Positions 26,097 through 37,148 of a DNA stretch of 64,000 bases are shown piece after piece; the stretch's first letter is position 1, and the number at the start of each line of letters is the position of its first letter. Made by a program: the position numbers and the translations under genes. A model generated the notes under the pieces. That model was not told where the DNA came from. It ran no database searches and worked only from the letters and a program-made list of their open reading frames with translations. The stretch lies in assembly GCF_010015445.1 (NCBI RefSeq), contig NC_053134.1, forward strand, positions 8,161,765-8,225,764, in the 5' to 3' direction. Source of the DNA: Perca fluviatilis. Its lineage: Eukaryota > Chordata > Actinopteri > Perciformes > Percidae.

Positions 26097-26180
26097 CAGT
26101 GTTTCCCCTACCATTGTTTTGGGGATGCTTTCACTATAATCAATGAAACTGGCTACACGGGGCACAAGAGCAGCGCGTAG
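26097..26180. mobile_element. hAT terminal fragment, CAGTGTTTCCCC
   Basis: CAGTGTTTCCCCTACCATTG, followed by TTTTGGGG, resembles the end of Charlie-type hAT elements. No partner end or TSD is found, so this is at most a single-end relic. Confidence 0.4.
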
Positions 26181-26732
26181 TGGTGCATATGCTCCGCGGA
26201 GATCTGCTCTACAAGCGTACAAATAGGACAGTCTTCTATTCATATATTTTACGCGAGGTACGTGCAGCCCTTTTACACAGAAATGGATCACAAAGTGTCT
26301 ATTTCCTTTAAATTAAACTACTGTTTCTATTTCTAGTTTCCCTCACCTGCATCCTCAGCTGACGGTAAATTGTAGCCAAAAAACTAACTGTTGCTAAATA
26401 GTTGTGTGATGTGTAAATCAATTTATTTAAAAAAATGATGTGCACTAAACCACAACTGTGCTAGTGGTCACTTGGGATGAGCATGATTAATCGACGATCG
26501 ATAATTGATTATTAAGAATTTCATCGACGACGTTAATTTGTTATCGATTAAACTAATACCGTTGCGTAGTGTGAGTCTTGAAGCAATTAAATTAATTTCA
26601 CAATGTAGCAACAATTAAACATTTTACCACTCAGGGGCAATATTTCACTCCATACTCAGTTACCTGGCTGCGAGTTTCCGTTTTGATTTCCAAAGTAATA
26701 ATGAAGAGGACACGGCTAAATGTGGCGTGGGA

Positions 26733-26834
<102 letters not shown>

Positions 26835-26905
26835 TGGCCGCTGCGGTGCATCCTGCTCTCAGTCTCAACCTAGCATAAACTCGGCGTTAGCACGGAGTAG
26901 CTGCG

Positions 26906-27193
26906 ATGAACAACGAGCAGAGAAAATTACCCAAGGGACCTGCAAGTTCATTGACATGGATAATGGAACCAGCATATCACATTTCGTCACGATGTACCAT
27001 CACAAGACTGGTAGAAACTCACTACGAAGAACGGAATAAGGTTCCCCGGGCTGGCCAAGTTAGCGCGGATCGAGGTCTATGCATCCCGGCAACGCGGCTG
27101 TTTTCGGCGGCTGGACTGACGGTCACCAGGTAGCAGTCGCGTCTGACCCCAGATCATGTCAACATGCTTATCTTTCTCAACAAACATCAGTAG
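26906..27193 (+). pseudogene. hAT transposase remnant with C-terminal dimerisation motif
   Basis: The frame opens with a Met at 26906 and reaches IPATRLFSAAGLTVTR, where a TAG stop falls at 27131-27133. In the same frame QSRLTPDHVNMLIFLNKH follows until a second stop at about 27193. This corresponds to the conserved hAT C-terminal dimerisation region (family pattern: ATSAPSER-FS-AG ... RLTP-HVN-L-FL-N). The SAPSE residues between ATR and LFS are missing, and an in-frame stop interrupts the motif. The upstream part of the catalytic domain is almost entirely deleted. The protein is non-functional but identifies the element as hAT. Confidence 0.8.
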
Positions 27194-27648
27194 ACTGGTG
27201 CAGAAGTTGTATCTGAGTTAGCCTACTGGTTATTTTTTATTAGGCTTTGTCCCGTGCCTTGGATAGTTTTGAGTTACATTCTGTTTAAGAACGCCAGCTC
27301 ACAGCTGCAGGTTCTGCTGCTTCAGAGCGCCGCACCGCAGCGCATATATCTATAATCTATAACCTCTAGTTTAACTGCCACAAGTTGTTGTTCTTGTAAT
27401 TAAGATGTCAGAGGAAAAACACGCTGTATTTTTGTATTTTCATTGCATTTTTAATTTATAAAAAGTAAAATAAATAATGAATTTTAATGTAAATGAATGA
27501 ATGATTAATCGATAGTCGATCGTTCTCCTGACGATCGACGAAGAAAATTTAATCGAATGCCCATCCCTAGTGGTCACACAGTTAACACAGCCCCCTTGAG
27601 GGCAAGATGAAGCAAATTAAAAGGCATACTATGCCTTTTCCATTTTTG

Positions 27649-27843
27649 TCAAACAGCGACACTGGAGTACTTGTATTTAACGTTACCTTTGCTGCTTTTT
27701 AGCTCTCGCCAACGAGTGAAAGCCTGACCGAGTGGGACTCTTGTTTCTTGTTTTCTTTTCCTTGACTCTTCCGACCGCGCTCTTCGTTTTTTTCGTCGAC
27801 TCTGCCATGATTCACAACTGAAATGCGTGCTAGTGTCTTCCAT
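27649..27843 (-). pseudogene. Possible transposon-associated exon (TRVPLGQAFTRWRELK motif)
   Basis: A 64-residue minus-strand frame starts with Met and is rich in Arg, Lys and Glu. It contains KRKQETRV-LG-AF-RWRELK. I recall closely similar TRVNIG-AF-RWR-L sequences at the start of many uncharacterised, probably transposon-derived fish proteins, where the frame continues after a splice. Here AAAG|GTAACG just after the SSKG codons could be a splice donor at about 27688, so the last 13 codons may be intronic. No downstream exon was found. The match is from memory and could be wrong. Confidence 0.35.
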
Positions 27844-29098
27844 AGAGGCTGCCTCTTATATGTTGTTGATGTACAGTATGTGACGTTGTGCCGTAAGGGA
27901 AGTCGTGATTCTCGAGATTTGGTGGGGCGCCACCTCTAAAACCTGCATTGCGTCCCCCCCCACCCCTGCTTTGCTTTCGGGATGATTCGCCCTACTACAA
28001 GTTTGTTTACCATCAAAATTACTTCGAAGCGGTTATATTAAAAAGGTACAAATCTTGCATTGTGGCCTTCAACATGAGACATTCAATTCTGAAGTATTGT
28101 ATGTGGCGATCAGGTTCTAATAAAAAAGGTGCAGAAAAAATGTATTGAACAAAAAAAAAAAAAAAAAAACTCTTCTAGGTTGTCAAGCTGCAGGTCAGCA
28201 CTTTGAACTCAATTGTAGCCTGAAGGCTGTCTGCATAAAGTAGAGAACAGTTCTCTCTAGTGTCACTCGCTCTGCAGCCTGCAATGTTAATACAATGCTG
28301 GAAATGTAAAGTGACAGAGAGCCCTTTAAAAGGTTTTGTTCCTTCAGGCGGCTTTGCTTTCAATGTCAAGCCTGCCTGGATTGGAAACCAGACCTCACCC
28401 ACAGAGGCCACGGGCAAGTAGCCTACAATGTGACCATGATGTGCTTCTCTAAGGGTAACAGAAAAGTCAGTTTTTTCATTTGTATTCTAGGAAATTCTGA
28501 CAATGGTATCAACAGTGATAATCTAACTTCATCCAATCCTGAAACAGGGAAATACAGATGGACAAAATGAAAACAAAAAAAAAGTAGTTAATTTATTCTT
28601 TATCTTCTTACTACTTTGTCAGGTAGAGAGAGGGGATGTTTTGCAGTGAAGTGCGAGATATGGTGGTGATAAAGGAACTGAAAATAAATTAAAAAAAACA
28701 TCCAAGGTTGAAACGATGACCAATGAGGCATTGTTGGTGGAGTTGAGATGATCGATACAGTGACAAAGCTGGCAGTCAGACCAACAGGTTGGACTGAAAT
28801 AAGCTCCAACAGGGTGGCTTGCATGGGTGCCAGTCACACCAATCAGTGCCGGAAATAAATCAGTGTGTCATTTCATGATTTCCAAATGTGGGGAAAACAT
28901 GGTGATAGTAAAAAAATCTATTATTATTATTACTAGAATACAGCTCAACATAATATACATTGTGTAAACATAAGTGCAGAAGAATAATTATCTGCATAAT
29001 AAAATATAGCCTATAGAGGGCATTTCTTAAACTGCCAGGGCCATTATTTGAATTATAACCAGGACCTCAGGGATTCTGAGCTGTGAAGTAGCAAACAT
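27844..29098. other. Mostly unassigned sequence with poly(A) at 28150-28169
   Basis: About 27900-28150 is GC-mixed and ends in GAAC plus a run of about 20 A, which could be the tail of a retroposed sequence. No body is recognised. The rest, to 29098, has no supported feature. Confidence 0.35.
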
Positions 29099-29283
29099 CA
29101 GTCCCTCCAGGAATTTGCGATGTCGCGATCACGCAAATTCAACCAATCTCCGTTAATTTGGTGCTACCTCGCAATTTTGACCAATCACCGCAACTTCAGC
29201 GCAATTATTATTATTTTTTTTTTTTTAACAAAAGTCATTTTGGGCTGCAACAACCTCAAAAAAATGCTAAATCCTGGAGGGAC
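29099..29283. mobile_element. Short hAT miniature, CAGTCCCTCCAGGA ends
   Basis: The left end is CAGTCCCTCCAGGAATTTGC and the right is AAATCCTGGAGGGAC, an inverted pair, with the final TG of the right end apparently lost. GCAAACAT (29091-29098) and GGAAACAT (29284-29291) flank it, a TSD matching at 7 of 8. Inside are TTTTGACCAATCACCGCAAC and TTTTGGGCTGCAACAA. Both also occur in the 938-bp element at 37791-38728, so this is a deletion derivative of the same family. Confidence 0.8.
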
Positions 29284-29291
29284 GGAAACAT

Positions 29292-29873
29292 TAGTTAACA
29301 CAAAGGTAAATCAGCTTATCCTTAACACAAACCTGGAGACTAGCTGTAATCTCTAAAGATGGGACAAGCCACTAATAAAGATCGTCTGCACCAACTTGCA
29401 GATTTTTTTAGTCTTCGACATTGAGGAAGAAGCATAAACCTTACAAAACTCTTTAACACAATAAACGACAAGTCAGTGACAAGCTTGGGTTCTGGCTGTA
29501 GATGAACCTTCAAATCCTGCAAGAACGGCAAGTGATGTGTGTTCTTGTACCACAACAATCATAGATGCCAACTAGGTACTTGCATTGTGCAAATTGCACT
29601 GACAAGACCAAAAGAGGAAAAATTAAGTGCAAAGGTTGGATGAGATCCTACATGGAGAGGTGTGGTACATTACAGAGGGAATTTGAGGTGAGTGAACTTT
29701 GGAAAAATGAAGCCAACTTCAGGTAAAGTAAAGCTATTTATTTAGCGGTATGTCTCACAGGGACGACACAAACACCCGAAAAATGTAGGGATGTACCAAG
29801 CCGATCCTAAGGATTGCAAATACATCCTTTTTCATTGTTAAGCCCCGCTTTCCTTTTATATACACCTTATGGA
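29292..29873. other. Unassigned sequence
   Basis: No gene. TAGGGATGTACCAAGCCGATCC at about 29787 resembles a single hAT terminus, but nothing else of such an element follows before the Tc1-like element. Confidence 0.35.
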
Positions 29874-30288
29874 TACAGTACAGGCCAAAAGTTTGGACAC
29901 ACCTTCTCATTCAATGCGTTTCCTTTATTTTCATGACCATTTACATTGTAGATTCTCACTGAAGGCATCACAACTATGAATGAACACATATGGAATTATG
30001 TACTTAACAAAAAAGTGTGAAGTAACTGAAAACAGGTCTTATATTTTAGATTTGTCAAAGTAGCCACCCTTTGCTTTTTTGATAGCGCTGCAAACCCTTG
30101 GTGTTCTCTCAACGAGCTTCATGAGGTAGTCACCTGAAATGGTTTTCACTTCACAGGTGTGCCTTGTCAGGGTTAATTAGTGGAATTGTTTCCCTTATTA
30201 ATGGGGTTGGGACCATCAGTTCTGTTGTGCAGAAGTCAGGTTGATACAAAGCCGACAGCCCTATTGGACAACTGTTAGAATTCATATT

Positions 30289-31248
30289 ATGGCAAGAACC
30301 AATCAGCTAAGTAAAGAGAAACAAGTGGCCATCATTACTTTAACAAATGAAGGTCAATCAGTCCGGAAAATTGCGAATACTTTGAATGTGTCCCCAAGTG
30401 CAGTCGCAAAAACCATCAAGAGCTACAACGAAACTGGCTCACATGAGGACCGCCCCAGGAAAGGAAGACCAAGATTCACCTCTGCTGCTGAGGATAAGTT
30501 CATCCGAGTCACCAGCCTCAGAAATCGCAAGTTAACAGCAGCTCAGATTAGAGACCAGATGAATGCCACACAGAGTTCTAGCAGCAGACACATCTCTAGA
30601 ACAATTGTTAAGAGGAGAATGCGCGAATCAGGCCTTCATGGTCAAATAGCTGCTAGGAAACCACTGCTAAGGAGAGGCAACAAGCAGAAGAGATTTGTTT
30701 GGGCCAAGAAACACAATATTATGGCAAGAACCAATCAGCTAAGTAAAGAGAAACGAGTGGCCATCATTACTTTAACAAATGAAGGTCAATCAGTCCGGAA
30801 AATTGCGAATACTTTGAATGTGTCCCCAAGTGCAGTCGCAAAAACCATCAAGAGCTACAACGAAACTGGCTCACATGAGGACCGCCCCAGGAAAGGAAGA
30901 CCAAGATTCACCTCTGCTGCTGAGGATAAGTTCATCCGAGTGACCAGCCTCAGAAATCGCAAGTTAACAGCAGCTCAGATTAGAGACCAGATGAATGCCA
31001 CACAGAGTTCTAGCAGCAGACACATCTCTAGAACAATTGTTAAGAGGAGAATGCGCGAATCAGGCCTTCATGGTCAAATAGCTGCTAGGAAACCACTGCT
31101 AAGGAGAGGCAACAAGCAGAAGAGATTTGTTTGGGCCAAGAAACACAAGGAATGGACATTAGACCAGTGGAAATCTGTGCTTTGGTCTGACGAGTCCAAA
31201 TTTGAGATCTTTGGTTCCAACCGCCGTGTCTTTGTGCGACGCAGGTGA
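30289..31248 (+). pseudogene. Tc1-like transposase, 5' part, with tandemly duplicated DNA-binding region
   Basis: The family start Met (MARTNQ) is at 30289. The open frame begins 48 bases upstream at 30241, inside non-coding sequence. Residues 17-160 and 161-304 of the open frame are two copies of a 144-residue unit: a first helix-turn-helix (SVRKIANTLNVSPSAVAKTI), a linker with GRPR, and a second helix-turn-helix (LTAAQIRDQM ... HISRTIVKRRM). The copies occupy about 30285-30716 and 30717-31148 and differ at only two bases that I can find, one giving Gln to Arg and one silent. The frame then enters the RNase H-like domain with the first catalytic Asp in LWSDESKFEIFG (Asp317). It stops at TGA 31246-31248, where intact relatives continue. 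Known family members have a single such bipartite domain that binds the inverted repeats. The product is catalytically dead without the rest of the domain. Confidence 0.88.
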
Positions 31249-31374
31249 ACGGATGGATTCTACATGCCTGGTTCCCACCGTGAAGCATGGAGGAGGAGGT
31301 GTGATGGTGTGGGGGTGCTTTTGCTGGTGACACTGTTGGGGATTTATTCAAAATTGAAGGCATACTGAACCAGC

Positions 31375-31719
31375 ATGGCTACCATCCCATCCGGTTTGCG
31401 TTTAGTTGGACCATCATTTATTTTTCAAGAGGACAATGATCCCGAACACACCTCCAGGCTGTGTAAGGGCTGTAAGCGCCAGATGACCTGGCCTCCACAG
31501 TCACCGGACCTGAACCCAATCGAGATAGTTTGGGGTGAGCTGGACCGCAGAGTGAAGGCAAAAGGGCCAACAAGTGCCAAGCATCTCTGGGAACTCCGTC
31601 AGGACTGTTGGAAAACCATTTCAGGTGACTACCTCTTGAAGCTCATCAAGATAATGTCAAGAGTGTGCAAAGCAGTAATCAGAGCAAAGGGTGGCTACTT
31701 TGAAGAAACTAGAATATAA
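31375..31719 (+). pseudogene. Tc1-like transposase, 3' part (second Asp and Glu motifs)
   Basis: This frame reads IPSGLRLVGPSFIF, then QEDNDPEHTS with the second catalytic Asp, then WPPQSPDLNPIE with the Glu. It runs to GYFEE near the right inverted repeat. About 29 residues separate that Asp and Glu, fewer than the 34 of classical Tc1 (DD34E), so codons appear to be deleted after CKG. Between the TGA at 31246 and this frame, recognisable family sequence passes through three frames: PTVKHGGGGVMVWGCF, then an extra T at about 31320, then DTVGDLFKIEGILNQHGYH. At least three frame breaks separate the two parts. Confidence 0.85.
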
Positions 31720-31879
31720 GACATGTTTTCAGTTATTTCAAACTTTTTTGTTAAGTACATAATTCCATATGTGTTCATTTATAGTTTTGATGCCTTCAGT
31801 GAGAATCTACAATTTAAATAGTCATGAAAATAAAGGAAACGCATTGAATGAGAAGGTGTGTCCAAACTTTTGGCCTGTG

Positions 31880-31886
<7 letters not shown>

Positions 31887-31928
<42 letters not shown>
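31887..31928. repeat. (AT)n microsatellite at the right end of the Tc1-like element
   Basis: About 40 bases of AT directly abut the transposon end and probably grew from the duplicated TA target site. Confidence 0.9.
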
Positions 31929-31933
<5 letters not shown>

Positions 31934-32204
31934 ATTTCTTTACTTAACACTACCTTACATATAAATATTTTTATTTATGAATGCACGACTCTTAAGTAGT
32001 GCTCATACGCGCCATAAAAAACTTGCTTCGCATCACACTCACATGAAAACAAGAATGACAAAACTTTCATTTGTTTTGCGTTCGGCACAGATCGCAAACA
32101 CTTCGACCACCGCCAGATTTGCGAGTAAATGGGCGGGTGAACACACCATTAGTGCTGCACTCCACACGGTGCATCCTAATAGCCCCTCAATATGTGCGAT
32201 AGAG
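31929..32204. other. Unassigned sequence
   Basis: No recognised feature. Confidence 0.4.
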
Positions 32205-32360
<156 letters not shown>

Positions 32361-32469
32361 ATTCTCAGTTGCAACAAAAATGTATGATGCTGAGGAAGAA
32401 AATTATACAGATATATTTCTCCTCTGCTACCTTTACACCAACTCCTGTCTGAGGGCACAGACACGCAGG

Positions 32470-32522
32470 AGACAGAGACACACACACAGAGAGACACACA
32501 CACACAGAGTCAGAGAGACAGA

Positions 32523-32575
<53 letters not shown>
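32470..32575. repeat. Mixed (CA)n/(GA)n low-complexity tract
   Basis: Purine-rich GA repeat with CA blocks, ending in about 45 bases of pure GA. Confidence 0.9.
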
Positions 32576-32576
<1 letters not shown>

Positions 32577-33023
32577 ATGGGGCAGAGCCAAGTCTCATCC
32601 TACCTCTGCAGCCGCCAGATGAGCACCCACCTTATCACTACCCCTAGGGGCCACTAAGCAGTACACAACAGCTGGCAGTGCCACATTTATTACCTATAGA
32701 TTATTCCCAAGCAACAGCAATTACAGTCTTTCACTGACAGGCAGGAACATACTGTAAAGCTTGGGTGTGTCTCGAAGCCAAAGGATAAATGAGTGAATGA
32801 TGACTAAAGAAGGAAAGCTATCCTGATGATAAGGGAAGGAGGACCTGTCAGACTTAGTAAAGAACCACTGAAGGTATGCCACCATCTTGAGTCAGTGCAA
32901 GTGCCATCACTTGCTGTGAGTCATATTTATATTTAGATTGGGGAGGAAGAGGAGCAACCAGGCGAATAATGCACATCACCTTCCCCAGTTGAAGCATTTG
33001 TCTGTGTGTGAGAGACAAAGAGA
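32576..33023. other. Unassigned sequence
   Basis: No supported feature. Minus-strand open frames that run through it extend into the flanking simple repeats and lack motifs. Confidence 0.4.
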
Positions 33024-33056
33024 ATGTGTGTGTGCGTGCGTGCGTGCGTGCGTGCG
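33024..33056. repeat. (TGTG)/(TGCG)n microsatellite
   Basis: Short TG run followed by six TGCG units, alternating purine and pyrimidine. Confidence 0.9.
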
Positions 33057-36000
33057 ATCCACAGTCTGACCTAGAAAAGCAGTTGCACCAATCAGATATG
33101 TTTGTGGCAGTCGGGCAACACACTCCACAGTATAAATAACTTGCTGTGTGCCAGTTGCACGCATAATTACAGAGCAGAGAAGCAGAGGCATACAACCTAA
33201 AAATAATAAGCAATAAGTAGTTCCCTCTTTTCCCCCTGAAATATTTCTTAAACATGGCATGGACATTGTACCTCCTGTACAGCAGGTGGGGCTACAGTAT
33301 CTCGTCATCATTTAATACATAGTGTGCTATGAATGCTGGTAGATTGAGTATCCAGAGTAGTAGATAGTATCATCCTAGTTTAGTTTAGGATTCAGAATGT
33401 TGTACCATAATCAAAATTTTCAAATTTAACATTTCTTACATTACCATGTACAGAGAGAAACAACCTACTAAAAGGATAAGCTGTATACAGTTTATCATCA
33501 ATCACAGCTATCTTATACAGGTGACTTATACGAAGGATATAACCTTATCACAGCTTTTGGTATATATAGCTTTGGGTACTTGAAAAATATCAGCACAGTA
33601 AATACACTGAATGCACCAAAAATAGGGATATATACTTATCAAAATCCTTCTCAAACTCATCTGCTTCTATTTCATTCCATATACCTACAGTGAAGGGACA
33701 ATGGATTTTAAACTGGATTTGCCTCGTTACCGTATCTCCACATTTGGTGATTTTTCATGTGTTAAAATAAGCTGAATAATGAAGTGCTCCTTTATTGACA
33801 GAAAATATTCCCCTCCTTCTAAAGCTAAATAAAACTGTGTTGCTTTTCTTAGCTCATGAAAAGCTGACATTTTGAAGACGCATGGTTTTCACTGAATAAT
33901 ACTTATACATTCATTGTTAAGGTCACTGTATAAATATCATTGCCTGGAAAATACAGTACACAAAAGAATGGAACAGAGATAGAGAATAAAGAGGGCAGAG
34001 TGACCGTGCTAAAAACAGCATGCAATACTACATCAGAGGTAATTGATCTATTTTCTGTGGTCCAGCAATAGAGTCTCCTTTATAATCTCAAAAGCCAGGA
34101 AAGAGGGTTTAAGATAGGGAAAAAAAAAATAAATCAACCTAGTGTGTCCACAACAACGCATAGACACTTAAATGTTATTTGCAGGAGTGCCACGGAGTTC
34201 AGTCAAGAGGGAGGGAATCTGACTGGAGGTCAATGGGGGATCTTGGCGAGCAGAAAGGGCAAACAACGCGACAGGCAGCACAGGATGATTTGACCTTTTA
34301 ATGCTGGTTTTAGAGCCAAAAGAAGAGCAGGGGGCTGGGTGGAGGAAGCTCTTGCCTGTGGTGAACTGGAAGCACCTCAAATCTATGGCATCACTGCCCC
34401 CTTTGCCAAACCTCTACTTCCTTCTCCCAGGAGTGGAATGGACGTCACAGAGGACTGTAAGGGTTATAGATTCTGACCGATCTGGGCAGCTGTCATAAGA
34501 ATTACCAGAGACCAGTTAAGCGCTTGATCATTCATTGTAGGGGTAAGTATCTGACAGCCTCCTTGAACATGCACGCACGCAATAACAACATTTTCTACAG
34601 TCACAGCAGTGAAAATGCCATAATCTCACACATTACTAGACGATGCATCTAGCCCTGCCATTATGCTTGCATTGAAGCCAATGCCCTTTTCAATTATTAA
34701 TAGTGTGGTTACCCAAGAGTTTGTAGACAACATGCTGTCTGATGAATATTATAGTATTTTATTATATTATGTGTCAAGGGGTCGGTTATTGCACAATGAA
34801 CGAATCATAAAAGCAGCCTTTGCTGATTAGATTCAAAAATGGGTTGCGCTCAACATCAAATCCCACCACTAAGGACTTTGTCGGTGGGCTCATATTCCAT
34901 GCTAACCTTCTTTTCAATCTAAAACTTAACATATTTTCTGTTGTTCTGTTGAAAATACCTCAGGAAATTTAAAGTGGGTTACACAGAGGAAAACATGACT
35001 CTCTTTGGTGCTCATTAAGGTTAGAAGAACACTCATCAAACAGACTTGAAAACTAGAATAATTCCTGTTTTCATCTTTTCTGCTAAAATGTTGAGTTTAG
35101 AGACTGCATAGCATTCTTATCAAGGATTTTCTCAAAAGATTTTGGGCACACACTTAAACAAATCAGCTGGGTACTAAAACCTGAACTGCAGAATTTCAAT
35201 GCAATCTAGTGCACAACATTTTACGGAAGCCGAAGTAAAAAGCTGCAAATTCTCCTTCATCCGCACTTGATTAAAAACAGCATATTAACATGTGGAGGAT
35301 AGAAACCAAAAGAAATGCGTAATACAAAACTGTTACAGATGAGATGAATGGGAAATGTAGGAATATGTAAAACTAATTTAAAACTGACACTTAACTAAAA
35401 CCTTATTTGCATATAAATACAGGCTGTGATGGGAAAGGTTATAAAAGAGAGTTTCAGGACTATTTTTGTGGAATTCTGTCTGGTACAGTAAATCCAGTAG
35501 CTTAGATTTGACTGGCCAAACACAGCTGCTGTGAATAGGAGTGAATACACAAGCTGGACAAGGAGCTCCTTGAGAAAGAAGTGAGCTAATGTCAATTCTA
35601 TGCCTGAAATGTTTGCTTATTTCAATACAATAACACATAATAAACATTTAGCAATCTAGTCTGTACTGGACAATACTGAACTTTCAGCAGTGAAACATAC
35701 AGGTTCCAGGTGTACAGCCTAGTGAGCTCTGTGATGATTTTATACAAGTCAGATAGGCCCAGAAATCCAATCTTTCATCCAATTCAGAAGGTTTTTCAAA
35801 CCGCATGATTACTAGTTTGACCATGTATCAGGTAGGCAGGCACTTGACTCCAACAGGGCTAAAACTCATCTATGATGATGAAGCTACAGGCGCCGTCAAC
35901 ATGACCACAATAAAGGCACGATAAACATAACCGATTTGAACATGAACCAACAGTAACAAGGGTGTCCAAATTCACTGCTTCAATAAATGCCAACGTAGAG

Positions 36001-37078
36001 CTTTGCCTAATCACACCCATAGGCCACAGACTCTGGGGGAGATCCTAGCGTTGCTGCCAACTTAGCTGTAGTAAACACTAAATGTCTCTCTGCAATCATC
36101 TCTCCATAATGCATTTGTGGTTGGGGATGTACTTGATATTATTGTCACCAAATCAAATGTCAGGAAGCTTATTATTCATGATTTTAAAAATAGAGAATAA
36201 TATTTAAAGACTAGAACAGGATGGATGCACGTCAACAGCTTCGTGTATACAAACTAAACACGATAACCGACTCGTTGCGCAAGATGCATCCTGTTCTATT
36301 TAAATCTAAAGTAAACTTGGTTTAAAATGTCTGTTCATTGTTCAAGTGATCAGAGGTTGACACTCCCTCCACATGAGCGTCTGCGTTTTAGGCTTTGTAA
36401 ATAGTACCAATCCATATCCACTTTAACTGCATATGAGCCCTTTGGTTTCACATCCCATGAATCTATGAGAGGAGATGAGGTCTGCACATTGACTTTCATC
36501 AGGGCCGATTAGCCCAACAGTTTCAGACACTCTGGATGCACGGATTCCCATTTTGGAAATACTAGGCTTTATTAGGCATGGTTGTTTAGCTCTGGCTTCT
36601 GTTTGGAGCACGCCTGCTTGTTGCTCAATACAGGGTATTAACTCTAAGTGAAGGAAATGGATGTTGACAGACTACACACGCACAGGGTGGAGTGTGGTTC
36701 TGCCATATTGGTAAATTTCATTTTTTTTTGTTCTTTGTGATTTTAGCTCTTTGGAGTTAAACAAACAAGGCAACAAATGCGCACCTATTTGGTCATCATC
36801 TCAAAATGTATTGTTAATGGTGTAAAATACACTGCAAAGACAAATGGTAGTGGTAGAGTAGTTTTTGGACAAGTTCCTGAATGACTTGGCAGCTCTAACA
36901 AATAAAGTTAACAAAAAGTTGTTGTTTTTCAAAGTCAAAAGAGGTGGTGAAACACTCAAATATTGTCTTAAAGAGCTTCCCAGTGGGCTTCTGAGAGTCA
37001 ATTTAAAAATCAGTTAACTTACTGTCAAACTCTGCCAACTATATATTCACTGTACATTCTTAGAAATGCAAATGTATG
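33057..37078. other. Long unassigned stretch
   Basis: Four kilobases with no recognised gene or mobile element. It holds a short inverted repeat at 36212-36298, TAGAACAGGAT against ATCCTGTTCTA, which may be a tiny miniature element. Open frames are short and mutually overlapping. Confidence 0.4.
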
Positions 37079-37148
37079 GGCGCCTGGATAGCTCAGTTGG
37101 TAGAGCGTAGAGCTTTGCTGCATGTCGTTCCCCCTCTCTCCCTCTCGT
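37079..37148 (+). mobile_element. tRNA-derived SINE relic, A box only
   Basis: GATAGCTCAGTTGGTAGAGC (about 37087-37106) is a tRNA-type head with the A box of an internal RNA polymerase III promoter. It jumps straight to GCTGCATGTCGTTCCCCCTC, a tail sequence of fish tRNA-SINEs. The B box (GGTTC-A-TCC) and the rest of the tRNA fold are missing, so this is not a tRNA gene. It is an internally deleted SINE that probably cannot be transcribed. Confidence 0.7.

Larger units (their letters stand above)
29876..31887 (+). mobile_element. Tc1/mariner-type transposon with ~200-bp inverted repeats and duplicated transposase N-terminus
   Basis: The left inverted repeat (29876-30074) begins CAGTACAGGCCAAAAGTTTG. 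The right one (31684-31887) ends CAAACTTTTGGCCTGTGTGT. The two arms match closely along about 200 bp, out to the inner words CCACCCTTTGC and GCAAAGGGTGG. TA dinucleotides lie at both outer ends, as expected for the TA target site, although the right end merges into a TA microsatellite. The body carries a broken transposase gene. Length is 2,012 bp; without the 432-bp internal duplication it would be about 1,580 bp, the usual size for fish Tc1-like elements. Confidence 0.9.

Noticed and set aside
37087..37106. Possible tRNA gene
   Set aside because: Only the A-box half is present. There is no B box, no anticodon arm and no acceptor stem pairing, so it is a SINE relic.
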